64,000 nucleotides of DNA from an uncultured Flavobacteriales bacterium (GTDB lineage: Bacteria > Bacteroidota > Bacteroidia > Flavobacteriales_G > Salibacteraceae): contig CALSRO010000005.1 in the NCBI GenBank assembly GCA_943788775.1, positions 372,001 through 436,000 of the forward strand, given 5' to 3'. Below, one piece after another: positions 1 to 7,769 of the stretch. The notes below the pieces were generated by a model. The model was not told where the DNA came from. It did not search any database and saw only the letters and a program-made list of their open reading frames with translations. The first letter of the stretch is position 1, and every line of letters begins with the position of its first letter. The position numbers and the translations under genes are program-made.

Positions 1-1168
1 TTGTGTTCATACTTCCGATGATTTTTCCTCCAGCCAGCGATATACTGTTGATATTATGATCACCATCCGTCAACGCAGAGAAGGCGCCAATCTTAAGCTT
101 ATCTGCTCCATCTTTTTTAAGGTCCAGTTTGAAAATTTGAAAAGTGGCACTCACCCCAGAAATGGCATAAATAGTTTTAGCGTCAGCACTCCAAACGATG
201 TTTCCAAAACTCTGATCCAAGGAAGCCGCAAGTGGAAATTGCGTTCCGGTCTCCATGTTTCGAATCCACATCATGTTTTTATCGGATTCAAATCCATCGC
301 GGGCCATGCTCAGCCAAGCCAACCAGTTTCCATCAGGTGAAAAGACAGGTTCGTTGTCATAGCCAACATGGCCATCGGTTAAGTTTTTGGTTTCTTTAGT
401 CGATAAATCGTATTGCCACAATTCACTGTTTGTGCTCACGGCATAATCTTTTCCCGTCTTTTTCTTGCACACATAAACCAATGATTGACCGTCAGGAGCC
501 CACACGATTTGCTCACTTCCACCGAAGGGCATCATAGGCGAATCAAAAGCTTCTCCTTGCATGATGTCTGTAATTGGATCACCAATTTTATTGGCATACG
601 TTGCAATAAATACATGCTGGTAAGTGTAGTCATGCCATTGAGTCCAATGACGAAACATTAAATTGTCATAGGCCTTGCCTGTGGCTTGTGGAAGATCAGC
701 GTGTTTGTCTGCCAAAGATTCTTCCACTTTTACATCCATGGTGAAGCTGATGTGCTTCATATCTGGGGCATATTTAAAATTGGAAATGCCTTCGTTAAAA
801 TCGGTGACTTGAGTGGCGCCAGAACCGTCCGGATTCATTTCCCAAAGTTGAGTAGTGCCGCTGGCGGTGCTTAGGTATCCAATTTTTTTACCATCTGGTC
901 GCCATTGCGCTTCATACACACTGCTTTTCCCATCGCTTATCATCTTGGTGTCACTGCCATCTGCAGACATCTTCATGAGGTGAGAAGTCCCCTTGTCTTC
1001 TTCGAGTTGGTAGCTCTTTTGAGCGTATATAATCGTTTTGCCATCGGGAGAAATCTGCTCACCATAAATGCGGTTGAGCTTCCAGAGGTTTTCAGGAGTT
1101 AAGTTGTTCTGTGAGTATGTCGTGAAAGACACAGCGAGAAGCAATGTAAAAAGTGATATGAACTTCAT
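1..1168 (-). CDS. S9-family serine peptidase (prolyl oligopeptidase/acylaminoacyl-peptidase type), N-terminal part
   Basis: Reading from an ATG at 1168, the frame stays open to the window edge, so about 389 residues are visible and the 3' end lies outside. The first 20 residues (MKFISLFTLLLAVSFTTYSQ) form a Sec signal peptide. The rest carries TolB/WD40-like beta-propeller blades, with repeated phrases such as ISPDGKTIIYAQ, WRPDGKKIGYLS, WAPDGQSLVYV and FSPDGNWLAWLS, as in the N-terminal propeller that gates the catalytic alpha/beta-hydrolase domain of S9 peptidases. The catalytic Ser-Asp-His domain would be C-terminal and is not in the window, so a stand-alone TolB-like propeller protein is a possible alternative. 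Secreted or periplasmic peptide degradation is inferred. It is divergent from kynU, with 73 bp between the two starts. Confidence 0.8.
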   Translation of the reverse strand, partial: MKFISLFTLLLAVSFTTYSQNNLTPENLWKLNRIYGEQISPDGKTIIYAQKSYQLEEDKGTSHLMKMSADGSDTKMISDGKSSVYEAQWRPDGKKIGYLSTASGTTQLWEMNPDGSGATQVTDFNEGISNFKYAPDMKHISFTMDVKVEESLADKHADLPQATGKAYDNLMFRHWTQWHDYTYQHVFIATYANKIGDPITDIMQGEAFDSPMMPFGGSEQIVWAPDGQSLVYVCKKKTGKDYAVSTNSELWQYDLSTKETKNLTDGHVGYDNEPVFSPDGNWLAWLSMARDGFESDKNMMWIRNMETGTQFPLAASLDQSFGNIVWSADAKTIYAISGVSATFQIFKLDLKKDGADKLKIGAFSALTDGDHNINSISLAGGKIIGSMNT

Positions 1169-1241
1169 GATATTTATCTTGTTCCGCAATATTATCGAAA
1201 CTGCGCTCAATCCTTAACATTGCATATCACAAATCAACAAA

Positions 1242-2507
1242 GTGGAGAATACTGTAAACTACGCACAACAACAAGATGCTCAAGATGAATTGATATCATT
1301 CAGAGATCGGTTTTATCATCCAGAGTTAAATGGCAAGCAAGCACTATACTTTACAGGCAACAGTCTAGGCCTGCAACCCAAGTCTGCCGAGTCATTTTTG
1401 AAACAAGAATTAGAAGATTGGCGAAAGTTTGGAGTGGAAGGACACTTCGAAGCTCGAAGACCTTGGTATTCTTATCATGAGTTCTTCTCAAAAGCGATGG
1501 CCGAAATTGCAGGAGCAAAAGAGTCTGAAGTAGTGGCCATGGGCTCACTCACCGCCAATATCCACAGTCTGATGGCGAGCTTTTATCAGCCAACAAAAAC
1601 ACGTTATAAAATCTTGTGCGAGCGTAAAGCTTTTCCTTCAGATACCTATGCCATGCAGGCACAAGCCAAATTGCATGGGTTTTCCATTGAGGACGCTATC
1701 GTTGAAATTTCGCCCGCGAAAGGTTCAGATATCATCACTGAAGATGCCATTATCGAAAAAATATTTGAACTAGGAGATTCATTAGCAACGGTCATGATTG
1801 GTGGGGTAAACTATTACAGCGGCCAAGTGTTTGACATGGCAGTGATTACGGATGCAGCGCATAAAGTAGGTGCCCATTGTGGTTTTGATTTAGCCCATGG
1901 AATGGGCAACATAGAAGTGAAGTTGCACGAATGGCAAGTAGATTTCGCGGCATGGTGCACCTACAAGTACCTAAACAGTGGTCCGGGTTCTGTGGGTGGA
2001 TTGTTTGTTCATGAGAACCATCATAAAAGAAAGCTTCCAATCTTAGCGGGATGGTGGGGACACGACAAGGAAACTCGATTTAAAATGGAGCCTGAATTCG
2101 TCCCCATGCAGAGTGCTGAGGCTTGGCAAATGAGCAATGCTCCGGTTTTTAACATGGCCATTTATCTGGCATCCCTAGAAATTTTCCAAGAGGCAACTAT
2201 GCCTCGACTTTGGAAAAAAAGTCGTCCGCTGACTGACTACCTAGAGTTCATTGTAAATAAGGTCGCTGAGGAAACGGGAGCTGACTTAGAAATTATTACT
2301 CCCAAGGAGCATCACCGCAGGGGTTGTCAATTGAGTATCGTGGCTCATGGATATGGCAAGGCATTATTTGACAAAATCACGGAGGCTGGAGTTATCGCTG
2401 ATTGGCGCGAACCGAATGTGATTCGTATGGCGCCCGTTCCGTTATACAATTCCTATGAAGATGTGTACAGATTTGGAGAAATTTTGAAGAAATCATTAAC
2501 AAGCTGA
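1242..2507 (+). CDS. kynU: kynureninase
   Basis: PLP enzyme that cleaves L-kynurenine or 3-hydroxykynurenine to anthranilate or 3-hydroxyanthranilate plus alanine. The 421-aa length is normal for the family. The PLP lysine sits in WCTYKYLNSGPG (Lys242), preceded by the FDLAHGMGN aspartate/histidine segment that contacts the cofactor, and followed by the GWWGHD loop. The start is GTG at 1242; no in-frame ATG fits better. It is followed almost directly by kynurenine monooxygenase, whose ATG lies 12 bp after the TGA, so the two are surely cotranscribed. Together they convert kynurenine to 3-hydroxyanthranilate, for de novo NAD synthesis or tryptophan catabolism. Genes for the neighbouring steps (dioxygenase, formamidase, 3-HAA dioxygenase) are not in the window. 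Confidence 0.96.
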   Translation: MENTVNYAQQQDAQDELISFRDRFYHPELNGKQALYFTGNSLGLQPKSAESFLKQELEDWRKFGVEGHFEARRPWYSYHEFFSKAMAEIAGAKESEVVAMGSLTANIHSLMASFYQPTKTRYKILCERKAFPSDTYAMQAQAKLHGFSIEDAIVEISPAKGSDIITEDAIIEKIFELGDSLATVMIGGVNYYSGQVFDMAVITDAAHKVGAHCGFDLAHGMGNIEVKLHEWQVDFAAWCTYKYLNSGPGSVGGLFVHENHHKRKLPILAGWWGHDKETRFKMEPEFVPMQSAEAWQMSNAPVFNMAIYLASLEIFQEATMPRLWKKSRPLTDYLEFIVNKVAEETGADLEIITPKEHHRRGCQLSIVAHGYGKALFDKITEAGVIADWREPNVIRMAPVPLYNSYEDVYRFGEILKKSLTS

Positions 2508-2519
2508 TTGCTGAATAAA

Positions 2520-3857
2520 ATGAAGGAAGTAACGATAGTTGGAGCAGGGTTGGTAGGATCGCTTTGGGCGGTATACTTGAGTAAGGCTGGATATAAAGTC
2601 CAGATTTTTGAACGTAGAACCGACATACGGAAGGCAGAAATTAGCGCGGGTAAGTCCATCAATTTGGCGTTGAGCGATAGAGGGTGGAAAGCGTTGCGTG
2701 GTGCTGGCGTTGATCATTTGATCAAAGAAATTGCCATTCCCATGCCGGGTAGAATCATGCATGATTTGGAAGGGAACCTTACCTATCAAGCCTATGGTAA
2801 AGAGGGGCAGGCGATTAACTCTGTGTCAAGAGGTGGAGTGAATGCGCGTATGATGGACATTGCCGAGCAAGTCGGAAATGCAAAGATCACGTATAACACC
2901 AAGTGCTTAGGAGCGGATATGCGAGCTGGAATTTGCTACTTTGAGAATAATGAAACAGGAGAAAAATTTGAGGTTAAAAGCGATTTGATCTTTGCTTGCG
3001 ATGGCGCTTTTTCTGCGATTCGATACAACTCCATGCAGAAGTTGGATCGGTTTAATTACAGCCAAACCTATATCGAAGATGGATATCGCGAAATCCTATT
3101 GCCAGCCAATGAAGATGGAACCTACAAGCTGGAGAAAAACGCATTGCACATTTGGCCAAGGGGTCGGTTCATGATGATTGCTCTACCCAATGAAGATGGT
3201 TCATTCACGTGCACTTTGTTCATGCCGTTTGAGGGAGAAAACAGCTTCGAGAAACTGACTTCAAAGGAAGCTATTGACAATTTCTTCAAAACGACATTTC
3301 CTGATTTTTATGAAATGATGCCCAACATAGCGGATGCTTGGGAAGATCATCCTTTAGCGTCTTTGGCTATCACGCGATGCTACCCCTGGCATCACGGTAA
3401 AACGGCTTTGATGGGCGATGCAGCGCATGCCACGGTTCCGTTTTATGGACAGGGTATGAATGCAGGATTTGAGGATACCACAGTTATGAATGATTTGATG
3501 CTGAAGCACAATCATGATTGGGAAAAGATTTTTGAAGAATACAGCCGTACGCGCAAGCCAGATGGCGATGGTTTGCAAGATTTAAGCTTGCACAATTATC
3601 ATGTCATGCGCGACTATGTGGCCGATCCAAAGTTCTTGCTTCAAAAGAAAATCGAAGCTCGGTTTGCGGAGAAATATCCAGACAAATGGATGCCATTATA
3701 CAGCATGACCACCTTCAGTGATATTCGCTACAGTGTGGCATGGAAAGAAGGACAACGCCAGCAGACCATCATGGATGAAGTGATGGCAATGAATGACATC
3801 GAATCGAAGTGGGATTCGAGTGAAGTGGAGGAGAAAATGCTCAGTCTTCTTGGTTAA
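2520..3857 (+). CDS. kmo: kynurenine 3-monooxygenase
   Basis: FAD-dependent aromatic hydroxylase that converts L-kynurenine to 3-hydroxykynurenine with NADPH and O2. The N-terminal dinucleotide fold is clear (VGAGLVGSLWAVYLSKAGY, residues 7-25, ending in the acidic FERR). The second FAD motif GDAAHATVPFYGQGMNAGFED starts near residue 299, as in group A flavoprotein monooxygenases. The frame extends upstream to a TTG at 2508, but the ATG at 2520 begins right at the conserved MKEVTIVGAG and is preferred, giving 445 aa. It sits in an operon behind kynU. Its 3' end overlaps the convergent helix-hairpin-helix gene by 17 bp. Confidence 0.95.
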   Translation: MKEVTIVGAGLVGSLWAVYLSKAGYKVQIFERRTDIRKAEISAGKSINLALSDRGWKALRGAGVDHLIKEIAIPMPGRIMHDLEGNLTYQAYGKEGQAINSVSRGGVNARMMDIAEQVGNAKITYNTKCLGADMRAGICYFENNETGEKFEVKSDLIFACDGAFSAIRYNSMQKLDRFNYSQTYIEDGYREILLPANEDGTYKLEKNALHIWPRGRFMMIALPNEDGSFTCTLFMPFEGENSFEKLTSKEAIDNFFKTTFPDFYEMMPNIADAWEDHPLASLAITRCYPWHHGKTALMGDAAHATVPFYGQGMNAGFEDTTVMNDLMLKHNHDWEKIFEEYSRTRKPDGDGLQDLSLHNYHVMRDYVADPKFLLQKKIEARFAEKYPDKWMPLYSMTTFSDIRYSVAWKEGQRQQTIMDEVMAMNDIESKWDSSEVEEKMLSLLG

Positions 3858-4128
3858 GAGTTTCTGAAGCATTTTCAAAAGGATCCTTTTCGACTTTCTT
3901 ATTGATGAAGGTTTTGTATGCCTCTCGATCGACCTTGAATGAAATCTGCTCCTCAAATAAATCATTCTTGATTTTAGCCATGGCATCGGGTCCTATGCCA
4001 TGCAGAGATTTGATCTCTGCCTTAGTGAATCTCGACAGATCATAAAGCTTTGTAATTCCTTCCTTGGCTAAGGCTTCGCGAGCTGGCTTAGCTAGGTAAA
4101 ATGGAAATGTTTTGACCGTTTCTTTCAA
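3841..4128 (-). CDS. helix-hairpin-helix protein resembling the RNA polymerase alpha C-terminal domain
   Basis: A 95-residue protein of unknown specific role. Residues about 14-55 read ALAKEGITKLYDLSRFTKAE then IKSLHGIGPDAMAKIKNDL, a double helix-hairpin-helix of the type in the RNA polymerase alpha-CTD and related DNA-binding proteins. The hairpin HGIGPDAM is the likely DNA-backbone contact. The C-terminus is charged and shows no motif. The start appears to be TTG at 4128: the frame is open only to a TGA about 24 bp further upstream, with no ATG between. Seven bases separate it from the preceding truncated MBL gene, so it is probably transcribed with the SDR group. The last 17 bp overlap kmo. 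Nucleic-acid binding is inferred from the fold only. Confidence 0.65.
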   Translation of the reverse strand: MKETVKTFPFYLAKPAREALAKEGITKLYDLSRFTKAEIKSLHGIGPDAMAKIKNDLFEEQISFKVDREAYKTFINKKVEKDPFENASETLNQED

Positions 4129-4135
4129 TTTGATA

Positions 4136-4393
4136 TTATTGATCTGACAAGCTCAGCTTAGGAGCGCTCAAATTTACCATGCCTTTGTCAAAGGTTTTTA
4201 TAGGAATCGGAGCTTTTGGTGCTCGTCCGGATCTATCGATAAATTGCTTGTAAAGCATCTTGGGAAGATCCTGAAAACTGAACTCCATTGTTGTCTCCTC
4301 CAAGTTTTGAAACACTCCGTTTTTCCAATTTTCCGATTTGGAATATTGCTCCTTTAATGCAGGAGTAACCTTTCCTCCAAACTGTTTCGTCAT
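4136..4393 (-). pseudogene. truncated N-terminal fragment of an MBL-fold metallo-hydrolase
   Basis: The 85 residues (MTKQFGGKVTPALKEQYSKS onwards, through YKQFIDRSGRAPKAPIPIK) resemble the N-terminal leader of the UlaG/NAPE-PLD-like MBL-fold hydrolases of Bacteroidota, which is normally followed by the metal-binding HxHxDH core. Here a TAA at 4136-4138 ends the frame before any such core, and no continuation exists in another frame because the next gene starts 7 bp later. It begins 6 bp after the SDR stop, so it is cotranscribed. The likeliest reading is a deletion remnant; a functional micro-protein cannot be excluded. The family assignment is by eye from the N-terminal pattern only. Confidence 0.5.
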
Positions 4394-4399
4394 TAGTTC

Positions 4400-5467
4400 T
4401 TACTTAGATTTTAGTATGCCACTCGAAATCAAGGTTTCAAATGATTCTTCCATGGTTTCTTGCATTGGCCTGAACTGAATTCCCAATTGGCTTTTAATTT
4501 TAGAGTTGTCTGCATCCCAAGGAATATTGACATTGTTTCTCAGCATTTTCCTGCTGAAAGCCGGGTTTAACAGTGGACCTACCAACATGATTAGCCACTT
4601 TGGCAATGCTTTAGTAGGAAGAGGGAATTTATCTCCAAATTTGGGTTGTAAGGTCATGGCCATTTCTAAAAAATCTGTAGAATGAGCCGATGTTATATAG
4701 CGTCCGTTGGCTTCTGGGATAAATCCAGCCTTATAGTGGGCGGTCGCAACATCGCGAACGTCTACCACTCCAACTCCCATTTTAGGTACGCCCATTTTCA
4801 TGCTGCCATCACCCATTTGCTTCAACACACTCATGCTTTCTGAGGTAGTGTTCTCAGGATTGAGTGCAGGGCCCATTACAAAACTAGGGTTGATCGTAAC
4901 CAAATCCCAACGATCTTGAGCACCGCATATTTCCCATGCCTTTTTCTCGGCTAGGGTTTTTGAATAGGAGTAGGGTTGGTATTCTAGGGATGACGTTTCA
5001 TTCCAAATGGATTCGTTTATTCTTCCTCCAGGTGCATTTACAGTATCTAGGGCATCGGTATAAATGGCAGCGCAACTGCTCGTAACCACGACTCTTTTAA
5101 TTGATTCGGTCTTGTTGGCTTGATTTAAAATATTTGCGGTGCCTTTTACCGCTGGATCGATCAATTGTTTCTGCGGATCTTTTACGTTGAGTGTGAAGGG
5201 AGATGCGGTGTGATATACCAATTCACACCCTTCCATGGCTTCGGCATAAGATCCTTCCTTTAATAAGTCGGCTGCAAAGTATTTTATCGAGCCACTCGAT
5301 TTTTCTGCGATGACATCTAGGTGGGCGTATTTTTCTTTTTTGGCTGGATTTCGAACCGCAGCATGAACGGTAATACCGTCTTCCAATAATTGTTTTACCA
5401 ACCAGCTCGCCACATAGCCGTTTGCTCCAGTAACCATTACAGGTTTTGTTTTGTCTATTGTTCTCAT
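4400..5467 (-). CDS. NAD(P)-dependent epimerase/dihydroflavonol-reductase-like extended SDR
   Basis: A 355-residue extended short-chain dehydrogenase of the dihydroflavonol-4-reductase/aldehyde reductase type. The Rossmann motif VTGANGYVASWLVKQLL covers residues 12-28. The active site has Ser130/131 in VVVTSSCAAIY and the YxxxK pair Tyr166-Lys170 in YSYSK. HTASPF at about 86-91 is typical of the DFR/cinnamoyl-CoA reductase group. The substrate is unknown, probably a small aldehyde or ketone. A perfect 14-bp palindrome lies at 5476-5489, directly upstream of the start and matching one in front of the adjacent tetR-type gene, so it is very likely under that repressor's control. The MBL fragment and HHH gene follow closely. 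Confidence 0.88.
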   Translation of the reverse strand: MRTIDKTKPVMVTGANGYVASWLVKQLLEDGITVHAAVRNPAKKEKYAHLDVIAEKSSGSIKYFAADLLKEGSYAEAMEGCELVYHTASPFTLNVKDPQKQLIDPAVKGTANILNQANKTESIKRVVVTSSCAAIYTDALDTVNAPGGRINESIWNETSSLEYQPYSYSKTLAEKKAWEICGAQDRWDLVTINPSFVMGPALNPENTTSESMSVLKQMGDGSMKMGVPKMGVGVVDVRDVATAHYKAGFIPEANGRYITSAHSTDFLEMAMTLQPKFGDKFPLPTKALPKWLIMLVGPLLNPAFSRKMLRNNVNIPWDADNSKIKSQLGIQFRPMQETMEESFETLISSGILKSK

Positions 5468-5475
5468 AATTAATT

Positions 5476-5489
5476 AGTGATTAATCACT
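5476..5489. promoter_or_regulatory. putative TetR operator upstream of the SDR gene
   Basis: AGTGATTAATCACT is a perfect 14-bp palindrome, 8 bp upstream of the SDR start. A near-identical sequence precedes the tetR-type gene at 6037-6050. On the minus strand the palindrome immediately follows TAAATGTG (5497-5490), one mismatch from the Bacteroidota -7 box TAnnTTTG, so a bound repressor would cover the transcription start. Confidence 0.6.
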
Positions 5490-5509
5490 CACATTTAGAG
5501 TGAAATTTT

Positions 5510-6031
5510 TTAAAGCTTGTATTTAAGTTTAAGTGCCATTAGTATGTCTAATTTGTTTTCAGGTTCGTGCAGCAAGACTGCCGTGGCCGCGCCATCCATG
5601 AGCATCAGAATAATTTCAGCCTCTGCTGCGGGATCTTCGTAACCCAGTTTTGAAAATGCTTCTCGCAGAACGACTTTCACGGGATCAGAATAGGAGGTGT
5701 CATAGTTGTCTGTTTGCCATTTCAAGGCATAGGTCAATCGCCACATTTCGTAGTTCTCCTTTTCAATATAGTAGGGGAGTTCCAGTATTTTTCGGATTAC
5801 TTCCTTTGGGTCGCTGGTCATCACTATATCCGCCATCATAGCTTTACCAGCCTCCGAACTTTTTTCACGGATGACATTCAACAAACCTTCTTTGTTTTTG
5901 AAATGTCTGAAAATCAATCCCTCAGAAACGCCAGCTTCCTTGGCTACTTTGCTGGTAGAGGTGGATGCATATCCTTCTGTTGCAAAAAGCTTCAAGGCTG
6001 CATTGAGTATATTCTCTTGTTTCTCGGTCAT
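5510..6031 (-). CDS. TetR/AcrR-family transcriptional regulator
   Basis: A 173-residue TetR-type repressor. The N-terminal helix-turn-helix is textbook: ILNAALKLFATEGYASTSTS, then KVAKEAGVSEGLIFRHFKNK, residues about 7-47. The remaining ~125 residues form the helical ligand-binding and dimerisation domain and do not indicate a ligand. It sits 42 bp upstream of the SDR oxidoreductase on the same strand. A palindrome at 6037-6050, just before its own start, matches the one before the SDR, pointing to autoregulation and control of the SDR in response to an unidentified compound. It is divergent from the glycosyltransferase pair. Confidence 0.92.
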   Translation of the reverse strand: MTEKQENILNAALKLFATEGYASTSTSKVAKEAGVSEGLIFRHFKNKEGLLNVIREKSSEAGKAMMADIVMTSDPKEVIRKILELPYYIEKENYEMWRLTYALKWQTDNYDTSYSDPVKVVLREAFSKLGYEDPAAEAEIILMLMDGAATAVLLHEPENKLDILMALKLKYKL

Positions 6032-6036
6032 TTAGT

Positions 6037-6050
6037 AGTGAGTAATCACT
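6037..6050. promoter_or_regulatory. putative TetR operator upstream of the regulator gene
   Basis: AGTGAGTAATCACT (on the minus strand AGTGATTACTCACT) differs from the perfect palindrome at 5476-5489 by one base. It lies 5 bp before the regulator's start and just downstream of a -7 box, the geometry expected for steric repression. The flanking bases (TGT before, CTA after, minus strand) are also shared with the first copy. Confidence 0.6.
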
Positions 6051-6052
6051 TA

Positions 6053-6082
6053 CAAATGTAATGCGATTTTTCAAACACACAA
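6053..6082 (-). promoter_or_regulatory. promoter of the tetR-type gene
   Basis: On the minus strand TTG (6082-6080) is followed after exactly 19 bp by TACATTTG (6060-6053), a perfect Bacteroidota -33/-7 arrangement (TTG, N19, TAnnTTTG). The predicted start of transcription falls inside the palindrome at 6037-6050. Confidence 0.6.
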
Positions 6083-6149
6083 GAATTTTGAAAAATAATT
6101 GACTTGGCCGCTCAAGAGCGCTTGAACTATGTTTTGCTTTGTCTCAGGA

Positions 6150-7769
6150 ATGGAAAACTTCACTCAAAGAGAAAAATGGATTGTTCTGATCCTTGGATTG
6201 GCCGCTATTATAGCGCACCTCATCAACCTCGGATTGATGCCATTAATGGCGGATGAAGCTATCAGGGCTACCGTGGCTTGGGAAATGATCGTAAGTAAAA
6301 ACTACATCGTTCCTACCATTTGGGGCGAGTTCTATTACCGAAAGCCACCTTTATATAATTGGATCATCATCGGCTTTTTCCAAGTCTTCCATTCTTATTC
6401 GGAGTTTGTTTTTCGCTTGCCCTCGGTAATTCCCTTATTCCTATTGTCTTTCGCGACTTGGTTTGTTTCTCGAAAACACATTGGAGAACGAGCAGGTGCT
6501 ATAGCGGCATTTGGATTCTTGTTAAGCGGACGTTTGTTGACTAGAGATTCCATGCTTGGACATATAGATCTTGCTTTTTCGCTGGTCACTTTTATCGGAT
6601 TCTTTACCGTTTATTATTTCCACAAGCGTCAAAACTTTTGGGCGCTATTTCTGATCAGCTATGCATTAGCAGCCGCTGGTGTGCTGATGAAAGGGCTTCC
6701 CTCATTTTTGTTCCAGGGTTTTACCCTAGGTGTATGGTTTATTTATATGCGCGATTGGAAAAAGCTTTTTTCGCTATCCCATTTTGTGGGGATAGGCTTT
6801 TTCGTTGCTATTGTGGGGGGGTATTTCTACGCCTACAGTCAATTCAATAGTTTGGAAACCTATTTTGATGAGTTGTATGGCCAGGCTGCGATGCGAACCG
6901 TAGTAGACAAACCCTGGTATGAGGGAGTATTGAACATATTCACTTTCCCATTCGAAAACTTTGGTCATCTATTTCCAACCTCCCTGATATTGTTGTTTAT
7001 GTTCCGAAAAGGCATCATAAAACGATTGATGCAAAACGATTTCATGGCCTTCGTTCTGCTCACGTTAGCAATTAACGTGTTGCCATATTGGTTGTCACCT
7101 GGCTATTATCCACGCTACCTTTTTATGTTATATCCGCTCGTTTTCATTCTTGGGGCAGAATCATTTGTAAAATACTCGGTCCAAAGAAATTGGTTGATCA
7201 AAACGGTAGAAATCGTGTTTTTGATTCTGGGTATAGCACAAGGGCTTGGCTATTTTGGGGTTTTCTTCCTAGACGAGTTAAGAGACCTTTCTTATTTGAC
7301 TATCGGTGCTCTAGTCATGGTTGGACTATCTGCCGTGGTGGTATACCTATGGTTCAAACAACCGCAATGGCGTATCTACTGGGCATTCGCATTTATCATC
7401 TCATTTAGAATTGGTTTTGATTTGTATGTTATTCCTTACCGAATGATTGACGATGGTTCATCCCCACCAGCGCGAAAGGAAATGGCTGAACTCCTGCTCC
7501 AAAACATGAAAGAAGATCGGCCATTAAAGGTTTTCGATCAAGCCCCTATATATAAGGAGCATGCCTTTTATTTAGGAGTAGCTAGGAACCAGATAATTGA
7601 AAAAACTGTCGAGTTAAATCCGGGCTATTATTACTTAGTGGATGACAATCGCATGAAACAGGTGAAGGAGTTTGAATCGATTCATAGCCATAAAATGTAT
7701 TACAAGGACTATGATACGCACATCTGTGTGATCAAGGAAAACCTTTCCAGTCAAAAGCCAATTGAATAA
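6150..7769 (+). CDS. GT-C glycosyltransferase, ArnT/PMT-like (family 39/83), copy 1
   Basis: A polytopic inner-membrane protein with about 10-12 hydrophobic segments. The acidic motif PLMADEAIRATVAWEMI (Asp35-Glu36 from ATG 6150) in the first periplasmic loop is the catalytic signature of ArnT/Pmt-like transferases, which move a sugar from a polyprenyl-phosphate donor to lipid or protein on the outer face. YYRKPPLYNW, also typical, follows. The frame extends to an ATG at 6129, but MENFTQREKW at 6150 aligns with the start of the paralogue and is preferred (539 aa). It is followed without a gap by that paralogue; the TAA is directly adjacent to the next ATG. The acceptor is unknown. Confidence 0.85.
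   Translation: MENFTQREKWIVLILGLAAIIAHLINLGLMPLMADEAIRATVAWEMIVSKNYIVPTIWGEFYYRKPPLYNWIIIGFFQVFHSYSEFVFRLPSVIPLFLLSFATWFVSRKHIGERAGAIAAFGFLLSGRLLTRDSMLGHIDLAFSLVTFIGFFTVYYFHKRQNFWALFLISYALAAAGVLMKGLPSFLFQGFTLGVWFIYMRDWKKLFSLSHFVGIGFFVAIVGGYFYAYSQFNSLETYFDELYGQAAMRTVVDKPWYEGVLNIFTFPFENFGHLFPTSLILLFMFRKGIIKRLMQNDFMAFVLLTLAINVLPYWLSPGYYPRYLFMLYPLVFILGAESFVKYSVQRNWLIKTVEIVFLILGIAQGLGYFGVFFLDELRDLSYLTIGALVMVGLSAVVVYLWFKQPQWRIYWAFAFIISFRIGFDLYVIPYRMIDDGSSPPARKEMAELLLQNMKEDRPLKVFDQAPIYKEHAFYLGVARNQIIEKTVELNPGYYYLVDDNRMKQVKEFESIHSHKMYYKDYDTHICVIKENLSSQKPIE

Noticed and set aside
1242-3857. A complete tryptophan-to-NAD pathway in the window
   Set aside because: Only kynU and kmo are present; other steps would have to be elsewhere.
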